Shown piece after piece: positions 36,576 through 44,812 of a stretch of 64,000 bases of DNA. This stretch comes from JAJRXC01 sp047639555 (lineage in GTDB: Bacteria; Actinomycetota; Acidimicrobiia; Acidimicrobiales; Aldehydirespiratoraceae). The DNA lies in assembly GCA_047639555.1 (NCBI GenBank), contig JBLIOE010000001.1, positions 1 to 64,000 of the forward strand. The letters run 5' to 3'. The notes beneath the pieces are model-generated. The model was not told the origin of the DNA. It searched no databases and saw nothing but the letters and a program-made list of their open reading frames with translations. Each line of letters opens with the position of its first letter. The stretch's first letter is position 1. Made by a program: the position numbers and the translations under genes.

Positions 36576-37616
36576 TCAGGCGAGCGTGAGTCCGGCCGCT
36601 CCGGCTGCGGTTGAGCCAATACGGGCTGCGGTATGCCCGGTTGCGGCGAGCTCGGCCAGTATCCCGGCTGTCTCACCGGGGTCGACACCAAAGACGAGGC
36701 CGCCCGATGTCTGGGCATCAGCAATGAGCAGCTGATGTAACTCATCGTGAGACCCGGCATCGAAGTGCTCGCCACCCCACGCGAGGTTGCGGCGCGATCC
36801 GCCGGGCATGATTCCCGCCGTCGCGTGGTCGATGGCGCCCGGCAGGAACGGCACGGCCTCGAATTCAACCGTGGCTCGCAACCCCGATTCGATCGCCATA
36901 CGACCGAGATGGCCAAGCAAGCCGAATCCCGTCACGTCGGTGCAGCCCGTGGCCCCGGCGGCTACTGCGAGTCGCGAGCCGACATCATTGAGTCGGGTCA
37001 TCGACTCGATCGCGCCGGCAGCCACCTCGGCCGATGCAACATCGGCTTTGATCGCGGTGGTGATCACACCGACGCCGAGCGGTTTGGTCAAGATCAGATC
37101 CTGGCCCGGCTTCAGCCCCGCGTTCGTGAGAATCCGATCGGGATGTACCTCACCCGTGACCGCCATGCCGTACTTGGGTTCGGGGTCGTCGATCGTGTGG
37201 CCACCAACGATGGCGAACCCGGCCGCAGTCGCAACATCTTGACCGCCCGCGAGGAGTTCACCCAGCAGCTCGATGGGAAGCGATTCGGTGTTCCAGCCCA
37301 CGAGGTTCAGGGCGAACAATGGGCGACCGCCCATTGCGTACACGTCGGACACGCTGTTCGCGGCCGCGACCTGTCCCCAGGTGCGCGCATCATCAACGAC
37401 CGGTGTGATGAAGTCGGCGGTCGAGACAATCGCCCGATCGTCGTCAAGCTTCCACACGGCAGCATCGTCGCCAGTGGCGGTTCCAACGAGAAGTTCGCTC
37501 GGAGTATCGGCCTTCAGATGGCGCACAACTTGCGCCAACTCGCCCGGGGCGAGCTTGCAACCTCAACCAGCTCCGTGGCTGAACTGCGTGAGCCGGTGGA
37601 CAGTGGGATCGGTCAT
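36576..37616 (-). CDS. selD: Selenide, water dikinase SelD, itself a selenoprotein (in-frame TGA = Sec18)
   Basis: SelD makes selenophosphate from selenide and ATP. Read from ATG 37616 (AAGGAG seven bases upstream) the protein is 346 residues: the N-terminus reads LTQFSHGAG, then TGA (37563-37565), then GCKLAPGELAQVVRHL. Known SelD has HGAGCGCK, so the TGA occupies exactly the catalytic Cys position and is read as selenocysteine; Lys21 is the conserved active-site Lys. The rest has the AIR-synthase fold (GDDAAVW, TADFITPVVDD, NSVSDVYAMGG, GGHTIDDPEPKYG, TDVTGFGLLGHL). Without recoding the gene would lose its first 26 residues and both active-site residues. It is divergent from senA by 73 bases and so equals the senC role of selenoneine clusters. 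Confidence 0.93.
37530..37560 (-). promoter_or_regulatory. Putative bacterial SECIS hairpin of selD
   Basis: Starting two bases after the TGA codon, the mRNA can fold as an outer TTGC / GCAA helix, an internal loop, and an inner CTCGCC / GGCGAG helix closed by a CCG loop. Position and size fit a bacterial SECIS, which recruits SelB just downstream of the Sec codon. The hairpin lies within coding sequence conserved for protein reasons, so it is supportive rather than decisive. Confidence 0.55.
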
Positions 37617-37677
37617 CGGCGCTCCTTGTTCGTTTTCTCGGAGGCTACTGCCACCGGGGCACGGCAAGCCCCCGAGG

Positions 37678-37683
37678 TAGAAT
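37678..37683 (+). promoter_or_regulatory. -10 element of senA (leaderless)
   Basis: TAGAAT six bases before the senA ATG, with no Shine-Dalgarno. Transcription would start at or near the ATG. selD, on the other strand of the same 73-base gap, has instead a good AAGGAG ribosome site. Confidence 0.5.
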
Positions 37684-37689
37684 CGCAGG

Positions 37690-38988
37690 ATGCAGCTCTC
37701 CGAATGGGCAGACTCCGAGCGTCTCGCCGCGTGGGTACTCGATGCCACCGACGCGCTGCTTTCCACCGTCGACGACTTCGCCGATGATGACGACCGTTGG
37801 ATGGGCCCATACCTGTCCATTGTGAACCCGCCGATCTGGGAACTCGCACACGTCGCCTGGTTTGCCGAAGCAATCGTTTTGCGGCAACTTCACGGCCGCG
37901 ACTCGCGTCTGCCCCGCGTCGACGAACGATTCGATTCTGGTGCCGTTGGCCACCGGACCCGCTGGGAGCTCCGCTACCCGAACCCGCAAGCCACACGCGA
38001 CTACGTCCAGCGGGTGGCCGAGGATCTCATCGGTGTGCTCGAAAACAATCAGGGCATCGATTCGACCGATCACTATGTCGCCTACATCCTCGGACATCAC
38101 GATGCCCATTGCGAAGCGCTCACTTACACGCGACAGACGCTTGACTGGGCCGACCGCGGCGAGCCGTGGATGCCCGCGGACACGCCGAGCGAATCAGTGT
38201 CGGGGGATCTCCCGGTCGACGTGAACGACCTACTCCTGGGAGCGAGTCGATCCCAGCCTTTGGTCATGGACAACGAGAAGTGGGCCCATCGCGTGCCCAT
38301 GGCACCTTTCTCGATGAGTGTGGCGCCGGTGACCGTGGCCGAGTTCGCCGAGTTCGCAAATGATGGCGGCTACACAACGGACTCGCTGTGGTCGACCGAA
38401 GGCCTCGATTGGCGACGCAACGAGAACGTCGACGCACCCGCATACTGGCGCCGGACCGGCGCAAGCTGGGAGCGACGTATCGGTGCCACGTGGCGCCCGA
38501 TCGACGACACGGCCGACCACCCCATGGTCCACGTCAACTGGTGGGAAGCCAACGCCTGGTGTGCCTGGGCCGGGCGGCGCCTGCCCACCGAACCCGAATG
38601 GGAAGCAGCGGCGACAACAAGCGCCAGCGGTGAGCGCCGACCCTGGTTTCCGTGGGGCGACCGTGACCCACTTCCGCACGAGGCCAACCTCGACGGGCGC
38701 ACCGGCTACACCTCGCCCGTAGGAGCCTTCGCGGCGGGCGACGGGCCATGGGGGCATCGTCAGCTCATCGGAAATGTCTGGGAATGGACCAGTTCGACAT
38801 TTGAGGCGTACCCCCACTTCGAGCCTGACGCGTATCGCGAAAACTCCGAACCATGGTTCGGGACGCGCAAAGTGCTCCGGGGCGGCTCGTGGAGCACGAG
38901 AAACCGTTACGTTCGCTCGACATTTCGCAACTTCTTCACTCCCGATCGACGAGACGTGTTCGCGGGCTTTCGCACCTGTCCCCGCTGA
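37690..38988 (+). CDS. senA: SenA, selenoneine synthase (EgtB-like)
   Basis: Non-heme iron enzyme of 432 residues with an N-terminal DinB-like domain (about 1-160) and a C-terminal FGE-sulfatase domain (about 185-430). SenA joins a selenosugar to hercynine, leading to selenoneine. Likely iron ligands are His54 in WELAHVAWF and His136/His140 in GHHDAHCEAL. FGE landmarks are HVNWWEANAWCAWAGRRLPT, GNVWEWT, RGGSW and FRNFFTPDRRDVFAGFR. By domains alone it could be an ergothioneine (EgtB) or ovothiol (OvoA) synthase; the overlapping senB and adjacent selD decide for SenA. EgtD, which makes hercynine, is not in the window. Confidence 0.88.
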   Translation: MQLSEWADSERLAAWVLDATDALLSTVDDFADDDDRWMGPYLSIVNPPIWELAHVAWFAEAIVLRQLHGRDSRLPRVDERFDSGAVGHRTRWELRYPNPQATRDYVQRVAEDLIGVLENNQGIDSTDHYVAYILGHHDAHCEALTYTRQTLDWADRGEPWMPADTPSESVSGDLPVDVNDLLLGASRSQPLVMDNEKWAHRVPMAPFSMSVAPVTVAEFAEFANDGGYTTDSLWSTEGLDWRRNENVDAPAYWRRTGASWERRIGATWRPIDDTADHPMVHVNWWEANAWCAWAGRRLPTEPEWEAAATTSASGERRPWFPWGDRDPLPHEANLDGRTGYTSPVGAFAAGDGPWGHRQLIGNVWEWTSSTFEAYPHFEPDAYRENSEPWFGTRKVLRGGSWSTRNRYVRSTFRNFFTPDRRDVFAGFRTCPR

Positions 38989-39992
38989 TGGCGCGGATTG
39001 CGATTGCTGCCCCCATCAGGCCCGGCGCAAATTCAGGCAACGATGTCACCGCCGCACGATGGGCGAACCATCTTGAGACGCTCGGCCATGAAACGGTCAT
39101 CGTTCCCGTAGCCGAAGACAATGCGACATTGGGCGAAAGTGCAGCGTCCGAACTCGCCGACGCGCACGTCCTCATTGCCTTGCATGCTCGACGGTCAGCT
39201 CCAGCAGCATCATGGTGGACCGAACATCGACCGGGTCAGCCTCTCATCGTCGGTCTCGCGGGCACCGATTTGTACCGAGACATGCCTGACAGCCACACCG
39301 CCGCGGCGGCCGTGGCGGAGGCGGATGCCTTAATCGTTCTGCAAGAAGATGCGCTCGACCGACTCCGAGAATTCGACCCGGCGTGGGCCGACAAGGCCGC
39401 GGTGATCCACCAGTCCGTTTCGCTCCCTCTTCCCGAGCGCCGAGCGGCCGATGACGAGTTTCGGGTCGTTGTCCTCGCCCACCTTCGCGACATCAAGGAT
39501 CCGCTGCTCACCGCGCGCGCCGCCCGACTGCTCCCTGGGAATAGCCGAGTCGCCGTCCACCACGCGGGCCGCGCCCTCGATGGCGACTGGCAACAAGCCG
39601 CAGAGACCGAAGAGGGCACGAACGATCGTTACACGTGGCACCGCGAGCTTGGTGCTGAGGATGCACTCGCACTGCTTGCTTCCGCTCACGTGCTGGCCTG
39701 CACCTCGCTGTCGGAGGGCGGAGCCAACGTTGTCACCGAAGCGATCGCCCTGGGGATTCCCGTGATCGGCACTCGCATCGCCGGCAACACCGGGCTCTTG
39801 GGGTCAGACCACCCCGGATGGTTTCCCGTCGGCCACGCAGAAGCCCTGGCCGAACTTCTTCTTGACCTCGAGACGAATCCCGAATTGCGGGCCGAGCTCG
39901 AGCGTCGATCACTCGCCCGGAAACCAATCACCGATCCATCGACCGAGCAGGCCGCACTCGAACAGCTCATTGCCCGCGTTTTCGATAGTTGA
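38988..39992 (+). CDS. senB: SenB, selenosugar synthase
   Basis: GT-B fold glycosyltransferase of 334 residues. SenB uses selenophosphate and a UDP-sugar to make a 1-seleno-sugar, the selenium donor for SenA. The N-terminus MARIAIAAPIRPGANSGNDV followed by TAARWANHLETLGHE is characteristic of this family, and TSLSEGGANVVTEAIALGIP is the GT4-type donor-binding segment. The ATG at 38988 overlaps the senA stop by one base (TGATG), implying coupled translation. The frame is open farther upstream, but only as a shadow of senA. Confidence 0.9.
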   Translation: MARIAIAAPIRPGANSGNDVTAARWANHLETLGHETVIVPVAEDNATLGESAASELADAHVLIALHARRSAPAASWWTEHRPGQPLIVGLAGTDLYRDMPDSHTAAAAVAEADALIVLQEDALDRLREFDPAWADKAAVIHQSVSLPLPERRAADDEFRVVVLAHLRDIKDPLLTARAARLLPGNSRVAVHHAGRALDGDWQQAAETEEGTNDRYTWHRELGAEDALALLASAHVLACTSLSEGGANVVTEAIALGIPVIGTRIAGNTGLLGSDHPGWFPVGHAEALAELLLDLETNPELRAELERRSLARKPITDPSTEQAALEQLIARVFDS

Positions 39993-40005
39993 CGAGCGGT
40001 CGACG

Positions 40006-41703
40006 TCAGCGGATACTTCGACGAATCGACGCCGACGCGACATCGACCGCGATTGTCACGACGAAGAGCGCCAAGATCGTCGCCAGAATCCCGTCATAGT
40101 CGAACGACGATGTTTGTTCGTCCAATCGCCGGCCCAATCCTGCAGCTCCGACCACGCCGACGATCACCGTTTCACGAATGGCGACCTCCCAGCGATAGAG
40201 ACCCAATGCGGTGAAGCGTCCCGCGACCGCCGGAATAGTTGCCACGGTGAGCGCTCCGGGAGCGCTCGCACCCATGGCGGCCAACACTTCCGTGGGACGT
40301 TGATCACCGTTCTCAACCACATCGGCCTGCAGCCGCCCGAGCACACCAACGTTGTAGATGGCGAGCGCGACCACACCAGGCCAGAGCCCGGGGAACAGGA
40401 CGAACACAACGATGAAAGCCCAGACCGGTGGTGGAACCGACCGACTCACCAGAAGAACAAAACGAACAAGCGCCGATGCGAGCCGACGAATTACCGCGCG
40501 CAGTCCTCCAACTTTGCTGCTCGGGCGCCGGGCCAAGAAGGCGATTGGTGATGCGACCAACCACGCCAGGGCGATCGCCAGCACCGCAAGAGCAATCGTG
40601 TCCAACGAATCGTCGACGAGACCCCCAAAACCGCCGACGCCGATCTGCGGCGGCCATGCATCGCGCCCGAGTTCAGCGGCCAACGATCTGGCCCTCGGCG
40701 CCCAGAGGGTGGAGAAGTCGAGGTCTAGGCGCCAGATGGCGACCGGGACGGCGAGGGTGTAAATGATCGCGCTCGCTCGGAGGAACCCATCACGCTCAGG
40801 CTTCGACTGCACACCCCGGTGAATTGCGGCTGGCGCTTCGATGGCCGCGTGCATTTCGATGGCCGCCGGATTGCGGCGGCGTCGAACGAGCGATGACCAC
40901 CGATCGGCGATGCCACTCAGGATGACGAGCGCCCACAGCAACGTCCACATCTCGTTGTAACGCAGCGACTGGAACGACAGCGCGAGCTGAAACCCGAGAC
41001 CTCCGGCGCCGACGATGCCCAAAACGGCGGCGCTACGAAGACTGCACTCGAATCGGTAGAAGGCGTACGACACGAGGTCGCTCAGCACCGTGGGGACGGT
41101 GGCAAACAACACGGCCGTCAAACGGCCAGCACCAGCTGCCCGAAGGATCAACTCTGCGTCGCGCGGCGCCTCATCGATCAACTCGGCAAAGACCTTGGCG
41201 GTCACCGCGCCGAACGGGATTCCAATCGCCAGGATGGCCACCAGTGGGTTGAGGCCCAGGATGTTCACCAGGATGATGCCGAACACCACCTCGTGCATCG
41301 AGCGAGGGAGCGCGAAGGCAATACGCCCCGCAAGCCAGCCCGCACGGCCTTTGGCCATTGGCCCGTGCATCGGGCTCCACACCCGCTCGGTGAGCAGCAG
41401 GCCGCCGATCAATCCGATGATGACGGCGAGGGCAGTACCGACGACTGCGTAACCAACAGTCACCGCGGCCTGCCGGATCGTGAGCTCGAGCATGGTCCTG
41501 CTGAGATCGGGCCGAACCATCGCGGCGAAGAACTTTTGTACCTGAGACCAACCGCGCTCGTTGATGACGTCGCTCGGGTCGATGCCGGCCTTCAGCACGG
41601 ACCACGCTACGACGAGTGAAACTACGATCGCCCACGACCGCCGATCCCGACGAACCGGCTTCTTCGGCAACAAGAGTGGCTGCGGGGCGACGGTTGTGGT
41701 CAC
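40006..41703 (-). CDS. ABC transporter permease, two fused PhnE-like domains (putative selenium oxyanion uptake)
   Basis: A 565-residue membrane protein made of two PhnE-type permease domains in tandem (about residues 20-285 and 300-565). Each carries the ATPase-contact EAA-like loop, LRAAGAGRLTAVLFATVPTV in the first and LAAMGASAPGALTVATIP in the second, followed by GIVGAGGLG or GVVGAAGLG. In most relatives the two are separate chains or one homodimerising chain. GTG start overlaps the ATPase gene (GTGA). It is convergent with senB, 13 bases apart. The selenate assignment comes from the binding protein and the location. Confidence 0.82.
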   Translation of the reverse strand: MTTTVAPQPLLLPKKPVRRDRRSWAIVVSLVVAWSVLKAGIDPSDVINERGWSQVQKFFAAMVRPDLSRTMLELTIRQAAVTVGYAVVGTALAVIIGLIGGLLLTERVWSPMHGPMAKGRAGWLAGRIAFALPRSMHEVVFGIILVNILGLNPLVAILAIGIPFGAVTAKVFAELIDEAPRDAELILRAAGAGRLTAVLFATVPTVLSDLVSYAFYRFECSLRSAAVLGIVGAGGLGFQLALSFQSLRYNEMWTLLWALVILSGIADRWSSLVRRRRNPAAIEMHAAIEAPAAIHRGVQSKPERDGFLRASAIIYTLAVPVAIWRLDLDFSTLWAPRARSLAAELGRDAWPPQIGVGGFGGLVDDSLDTIALAVLAIALAWLVASPIAFLARRPSSKVGGLRAVIRRLASALVRFVLLVSRSVPPPVWAFIVVFVLFPGLWPGVVALAIYNVGVLGRLQADVVENGDQRPTEVLAAMGASAPGALTVATIPAVAGRFTALGLYRWEVAIRETVIVGVVGAAGLGRRLDEQTSSFDYDGILATILALFVVTIAVDVASASIRRSIR

Positions 41704-42482
41704 GTTGTTTTGCTGCCCGTCGACTCATCATCGAGTGCGTAGAGCTCGTCGAGCAGATCCTGCGTCACCTCACTCGCGGGACGATCAAAGTGCAGTCTCC
41801 CGTCGCGCATGGCAACGATGCGATCGCAGTGGCGTAGCGCCAGCGGAGCGTCGTGCATGCTGGCGAGCATTGCCCGTCCGGCCACCGCGCTCGACTCGGC
41901 GAGGGTCGCCATCACCGCATCTGAACGGGCCGGGTCGAGGGCACTCACCGGCTCGTCCGCGAGGAGAAGATCCGGTCCTTGAAAGAGCGCGCGAGCGATG
42001 GCGGTGCGTTGCTGCTGTCCGCCCGACAGCTGGTCGGCTCGATCCCAGACCTTCTCCGAAATCCCCACTTTTGTCAGTGCTGCGATGATCTCTTCCATTG
42101 GTCCGGGGCGTACAAGCGTGCGCAGCGCCTTTGGCCATGACCAGCTACCAAGGCGCCCGGCGGCAACATTGCTGGCAACCCGGAGCGGGCCGACCAACGC
42201 GAAATCCTGGCTGACGATGCCGACACGCGAGCGCACGGACCGGTTCGTCCGCCGCCCAAGAGCTGCGCTGTCGACACCCAGCACCGAAACGTCACCCGAC
42301 ATGGGCAAGGTCAGCCCGGAGGCGAGTCGAAGAATCGTCGACTTTCCGGCCCCTGATGGGCCGATCAGCGCAACCCGCTCACCCGCGTAAACGGTCAACG
42401 ACAGGTCATCAACAGCAGGCGCGTCACCGTTCGAATATCGAACGGTGACGCCTCGCAGCGAGAGAAGCGCTTCAGCCGTCAA
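41700..42482 (-). CDS. ABC transporter ATPase, PhnC-like (putative selenium oxyanion uptake)
   Basis: ABC ATPase of 260 residues with Walker A GPSGAGKST, Q-loop SQDFALVG, signature LSGGQQQRTAIARAL and Walker B LLLADEPVSALDP. Closest in pattern to PhnC-type ATPases. The start appears to be TTG 42482, eleven bases inside the end of the binding-protein gene; no ATG or GTG that would keep the N-terminal strand is available. Translationally coupled on both sides. Confidence 0.87.
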   Translation of the reverse strand: MTAEALLSLRGVTVRYSNGDAPAVDDLSLTVYAGERVALIGPSGAGKSTILRLASGLTLPMSGDVSVLGVDSAALGRRTNRSVRSRVGIVSQDFALVGPLRVASNVAAGRLGSWSWPKALRTLVRPGPMEEIIAALTKVGISEKVWDRADQLSGGQQQRTAIARALFQGPDLLLADEPVSALDPARSDAVMATLAESSAVAGRAMLASMHDAPLALRHCDRIVAMRDGRLHFDRPASEVTQDLLDELYALDDESTGSKTT

Positions 42483-43386
42483 TCTTGCCGATCTCGCGGC
42501 CGACAGCTTCGATGCTGGCGTAGTTGTCGCTCTCAGTATCGATGAACGATCCGGCGCCGAAGAAGTCGAGGATGGCGGCCTGATCGACGTCGGCGGGATC
42601 GAGCTTCTTCAGTGCGTCGACGATGCGTCCCTGAAGGTCAGCTCCGAGTTCGGGTCGAGCAACCCAGTGGTAGTCGTAGTACGTCGGGGTCTCGAAGATC
42701 AGCTGAACCCGGTCGAGATCGACCTCGCCCGCTTCAACTCGAGCCTTCCAAACCTGCGAGTTGAGAGCGCCGACCTCGAAGGTGCCGGCCTCAACCAATG
42801 CGATGGTGGCGTCGTGTGAACCGCTAAATCCCGGTTCGCCGTTGAGGTCGTCGAGGGTCACACCCGCGTCGCTCAAGAAGGACTGCGGCATGAGACGGCC
42901 CGAAGTGCTCGAATCGGAACCAAAGGTGAGGGTGCGACCGGCGACAACTTCCAGCCCGGCAACATCGTCAAGGGGCTCGATGCCGGAGTCGCTACTGGCG
43001 ATGAACACCGAAGTGAAGGTCTCATCGATATCGCGCTGAGCGATTGCTTCCGCGCCCTCGACCTGCAAGCGGGCCTGGACGCCGGTAAGGCCACCAAACC
43101 ACACGAGGTTGAGATCACCGACGCGGAAGGCCGTGACGGCGGCGTCGTACTCGGTCACTGGTTCGAATCGAACCTCGATACCAAGCTCGGTGGCGAGGTA
43201 GTTCGCGACGAGATCGTAGTTACGGGCGAGGATCTGAGGGTCCTGGTCGGGGATAGCGCCGATCACAAGCGGGCCGGCGAACGCGGCATCTTCGCCGGTG
43301 TCAGAACTCTCTTCGGCCGGCTCATCTGAGCCGCACGCGGCGCCCAGTAGCGCGACGGCAAAGAGGATGGCGAGAAGTCGGCGCAT
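42472..43386 (-). CDS. ABC transporter substrate-binding lipoprotein, putative selenate type
   Basis: A 304-residue PhnD-family binding lipoprotein with signal peptide and lipobox LGAAC. The mature part begins with an acidic linker and then VIGAIPDQDPQILARNYDLV, VTEYDAAVTAFRVGDLNLVW, FGGLTGVQARLQV and AIAQRDID. I recall these as features of the clade annotated 'putative selenate ABC transporter substrate-binding protein', which tends to occur near selD. The location beside selD-senA-senB agrees with this. Phosphonate or phosphite binding is the alternative; no C-P lyase or phosphite genes are present. The ATG at 43386 is chosen for the signal peptide. Confidence 0.75.
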   Translation of the reverse strand: MRRLLAILFAVALLGAACGSDEPAEESSDTGEDAAFAGPLVIGAIPDQDPQILARNYDLVANYLATELGIEVRFEPVTEYDAAVTAFRVGDLNLVWFGGLTGVQARLQVEGAEAIAQRDIDETFTSVFIASSDSGIEPLDDVAGLEVVAGRTLTFGSDSSTSGRLMPQSFLSDAGVTLDDLNGEPGFSGSHDATIALVEAGTFEVGALNSQVWKARVEAGEVDLDRVQLIFETPTYYDYHWVARPELGADLQGRIVDALKKLDPADVDQAAILDFFGAGSFIDTESDNYASIEAVGREIGKIDG

Positions 43387-43602
43387 GGTGGGGGGTTCTT
43401 TCGTCAACTCGGGACAGGCCCGATGGTCGTCGGAGTGTAGCCAACCCTCACCGTGCGTCGAATAGTCCGACGATCACTGATTTGTTAGAGGCCCCACGAG
43501 TCGTCGAGCGACACGACTTCGGGACCGTTGCCGAGCGAACCCCGAAGGCGCCATCCGGCACAAGTCGGTCTGAGCGAGTCAGGCCCAGCGGTCGTCGGCC
43601 GC

Positions 43603-43608
43603 TACCGT
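43603..43608 (+). promoter_or_regulatory. -10 element of mshC (leaderless)
   Basis: TACCGT six bases before the GTG start of mshC, the same hexamer and spacing as at mftD. The remaining 216 bases upstream toward the transporter genes contain no other recognised feature. Confidence 0.5.
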
Positions 43609-43614
43609 GACGCC

Positions 43615-44799
43615 GTGCGTCTCTTCGACACGGCTCGCGCCGAGATTGTCCCGTTCGAACCAGGCGAGGTGGTCTCCCTCTACGTGTGTGGGATTACGCC
43701 CTACGACTCGACCCATCTTGGCCATGCCAACACCTATCTCACATACGACCTTCTGATCCGTCGCCTTGAAGACAAGGGCCATCGCGTGCGGTACGTGCGC
43801 AACGTCACCGACGTCGACGACTCGATCCTGCCGAAGGCTCGTGAGCTAGGAATCGACTTTCTCGAGCTCGCCGCCCAAGAGACCGCCCGATTCCACGGCG
43901 ACATGGTGGCCCTCGAGACTCGCCCGGTCGAAGCCGAGCCTCATGCAACGAAATGGGTCGCCGAGATGGTCGACCTCATCGGCGAGCTCGACGCGCGCGG
44001 CCACGTCTACGCCGTCGACGGCACCGCGTTCTTCGATGTCTCCACGTTCGACTCGTTTGGGGCGGTGTCGGGCTACGACGAAACCACGATGATCGAATAC
44101 TCCCGGGAGCGCGGCGGCAATCCCGAGGACCCACGACTGCGCAACCCGCTCGACTTCATCTTGTGGCAGCCGTCGCTCGACGACGAACCCAGCTGGGACT
44201 CGCCGTGGGGGCCCGGCCGCCCCGGATGGCACATCGAGTGCAGCGCGATGTCGATGGGCATCCTCGGCCCGACAGTCGACATCCACGGTGGTGGCAGCGA
44301 TCTGATCTTCCCGCATCACGAGTGCGAACGGGCCCAGAGCGAAGCCGCCACCGGCGAGACCTTCTCTCGTCACTGGATGCATTGCGGAATGGTGGCGTAC
44401 CAAGGCACCAAGATGTCGAAGTCGCTCGGCAACCTCGTCTTCGTGAGCGAACTCTCGAAAGTCGCCGACCCCCGAGCGATTCGACTGGCGCTGATGGCCC
44501 ATCACTATCGCGACGACTGGGAATGGTTCGATGGCGACATCGACAACGCGTCGGCTTTACTTGAACGTCTGATCACGGCTGCCACCGGCGCGGCGGGGCC
44601 GGACCCTGCGCCCTTTGCACAACGGGTTCGGGCCGCGCTGGACGACGATCTCGATGCGCCCACCGCCCGCCAAGCGCTCGTTGAACTGGCCGATGCAATT
44701 ACTGCCGGGGGCGACGACCCCACGGCCCCTACCGTGTTGGCCGAACTCGGTGCGCTCTGCGGTGTCCGACTCGATCGTCCATCCGCCCCGCGCAGCTAA
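43615..44799 (+). CDS. mshC: MshC, cysteine:GlcN-Ins ligase of mycothiol biosynthesis
   Basis: ATP-dependent ligase of 394 residues, a cysteinyl-tRNA synthetase paralogue that couples Cys to glucosaminyl-inositol. Family marks are YVCGITPYDSTHLGHANTY (CysS has GPTVYD), RNVTDVDDSILPKARELGID, HIECSAM, DIHGGGSDLIFPHHE and KMSKSLGNLV. It is shorter than true CysS and lacks its long C-terminal helical extension. GTG start set by TACCGT six bases upstream. cysS follows after 13 bases, so ligase and parent synthetase are in tandem. Confidence 0.9.
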   Translation: MRLFDTARAEIVPFEPGEVVSLYVCGITPYDSTHLGHANTYLTYDLLIRRLEDKGHRVRYVRNVTDVDDSILPKARELGIDFLELAAQETARFHGDMVALETRPVEAEPHATKWVAEMVDLIGELDARGHVYAVDGTAFFDVSTFDSFGAVSGYDETTMIEYSRERGGNPEDPRLRNPLDFILWQPSLDDEPSWDSPWGPGRPGWHIECSAMSMGILGPTVDIHGGGSDLIFPHHECERAQSEAATGETFSRHWMHCGMVAYQGTKMSKSLGNLVFVSELSKVADPRAIRLALMAHHYRDDWEWFDGDIDNASALLERLITAATGAAGPDPAPFAQRVRAALDDDLDAPTARQALVELADAITAGGDDPTAPTVLAELGALCGVRLDRPSAPRS

Positions 44800-44812
44800 C
44801 CCCGGAGCCATC

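Noticed and set aside
37690..38988. senA as ergothioneine synthase EgtB
   Set aside because: The domain layout fits, but the one-base overlap with senB, the divergent selD and the lack of egtA, C, D or E nearby favour SenA.
40006..43386. Phosphonate transporter
   Set aside because: The fold fits, but no C-P lyase, phosphonatase or phosphite dehydrogenase is near and the binding protein resembles the selenate-associated clade. Kept as the alternative.
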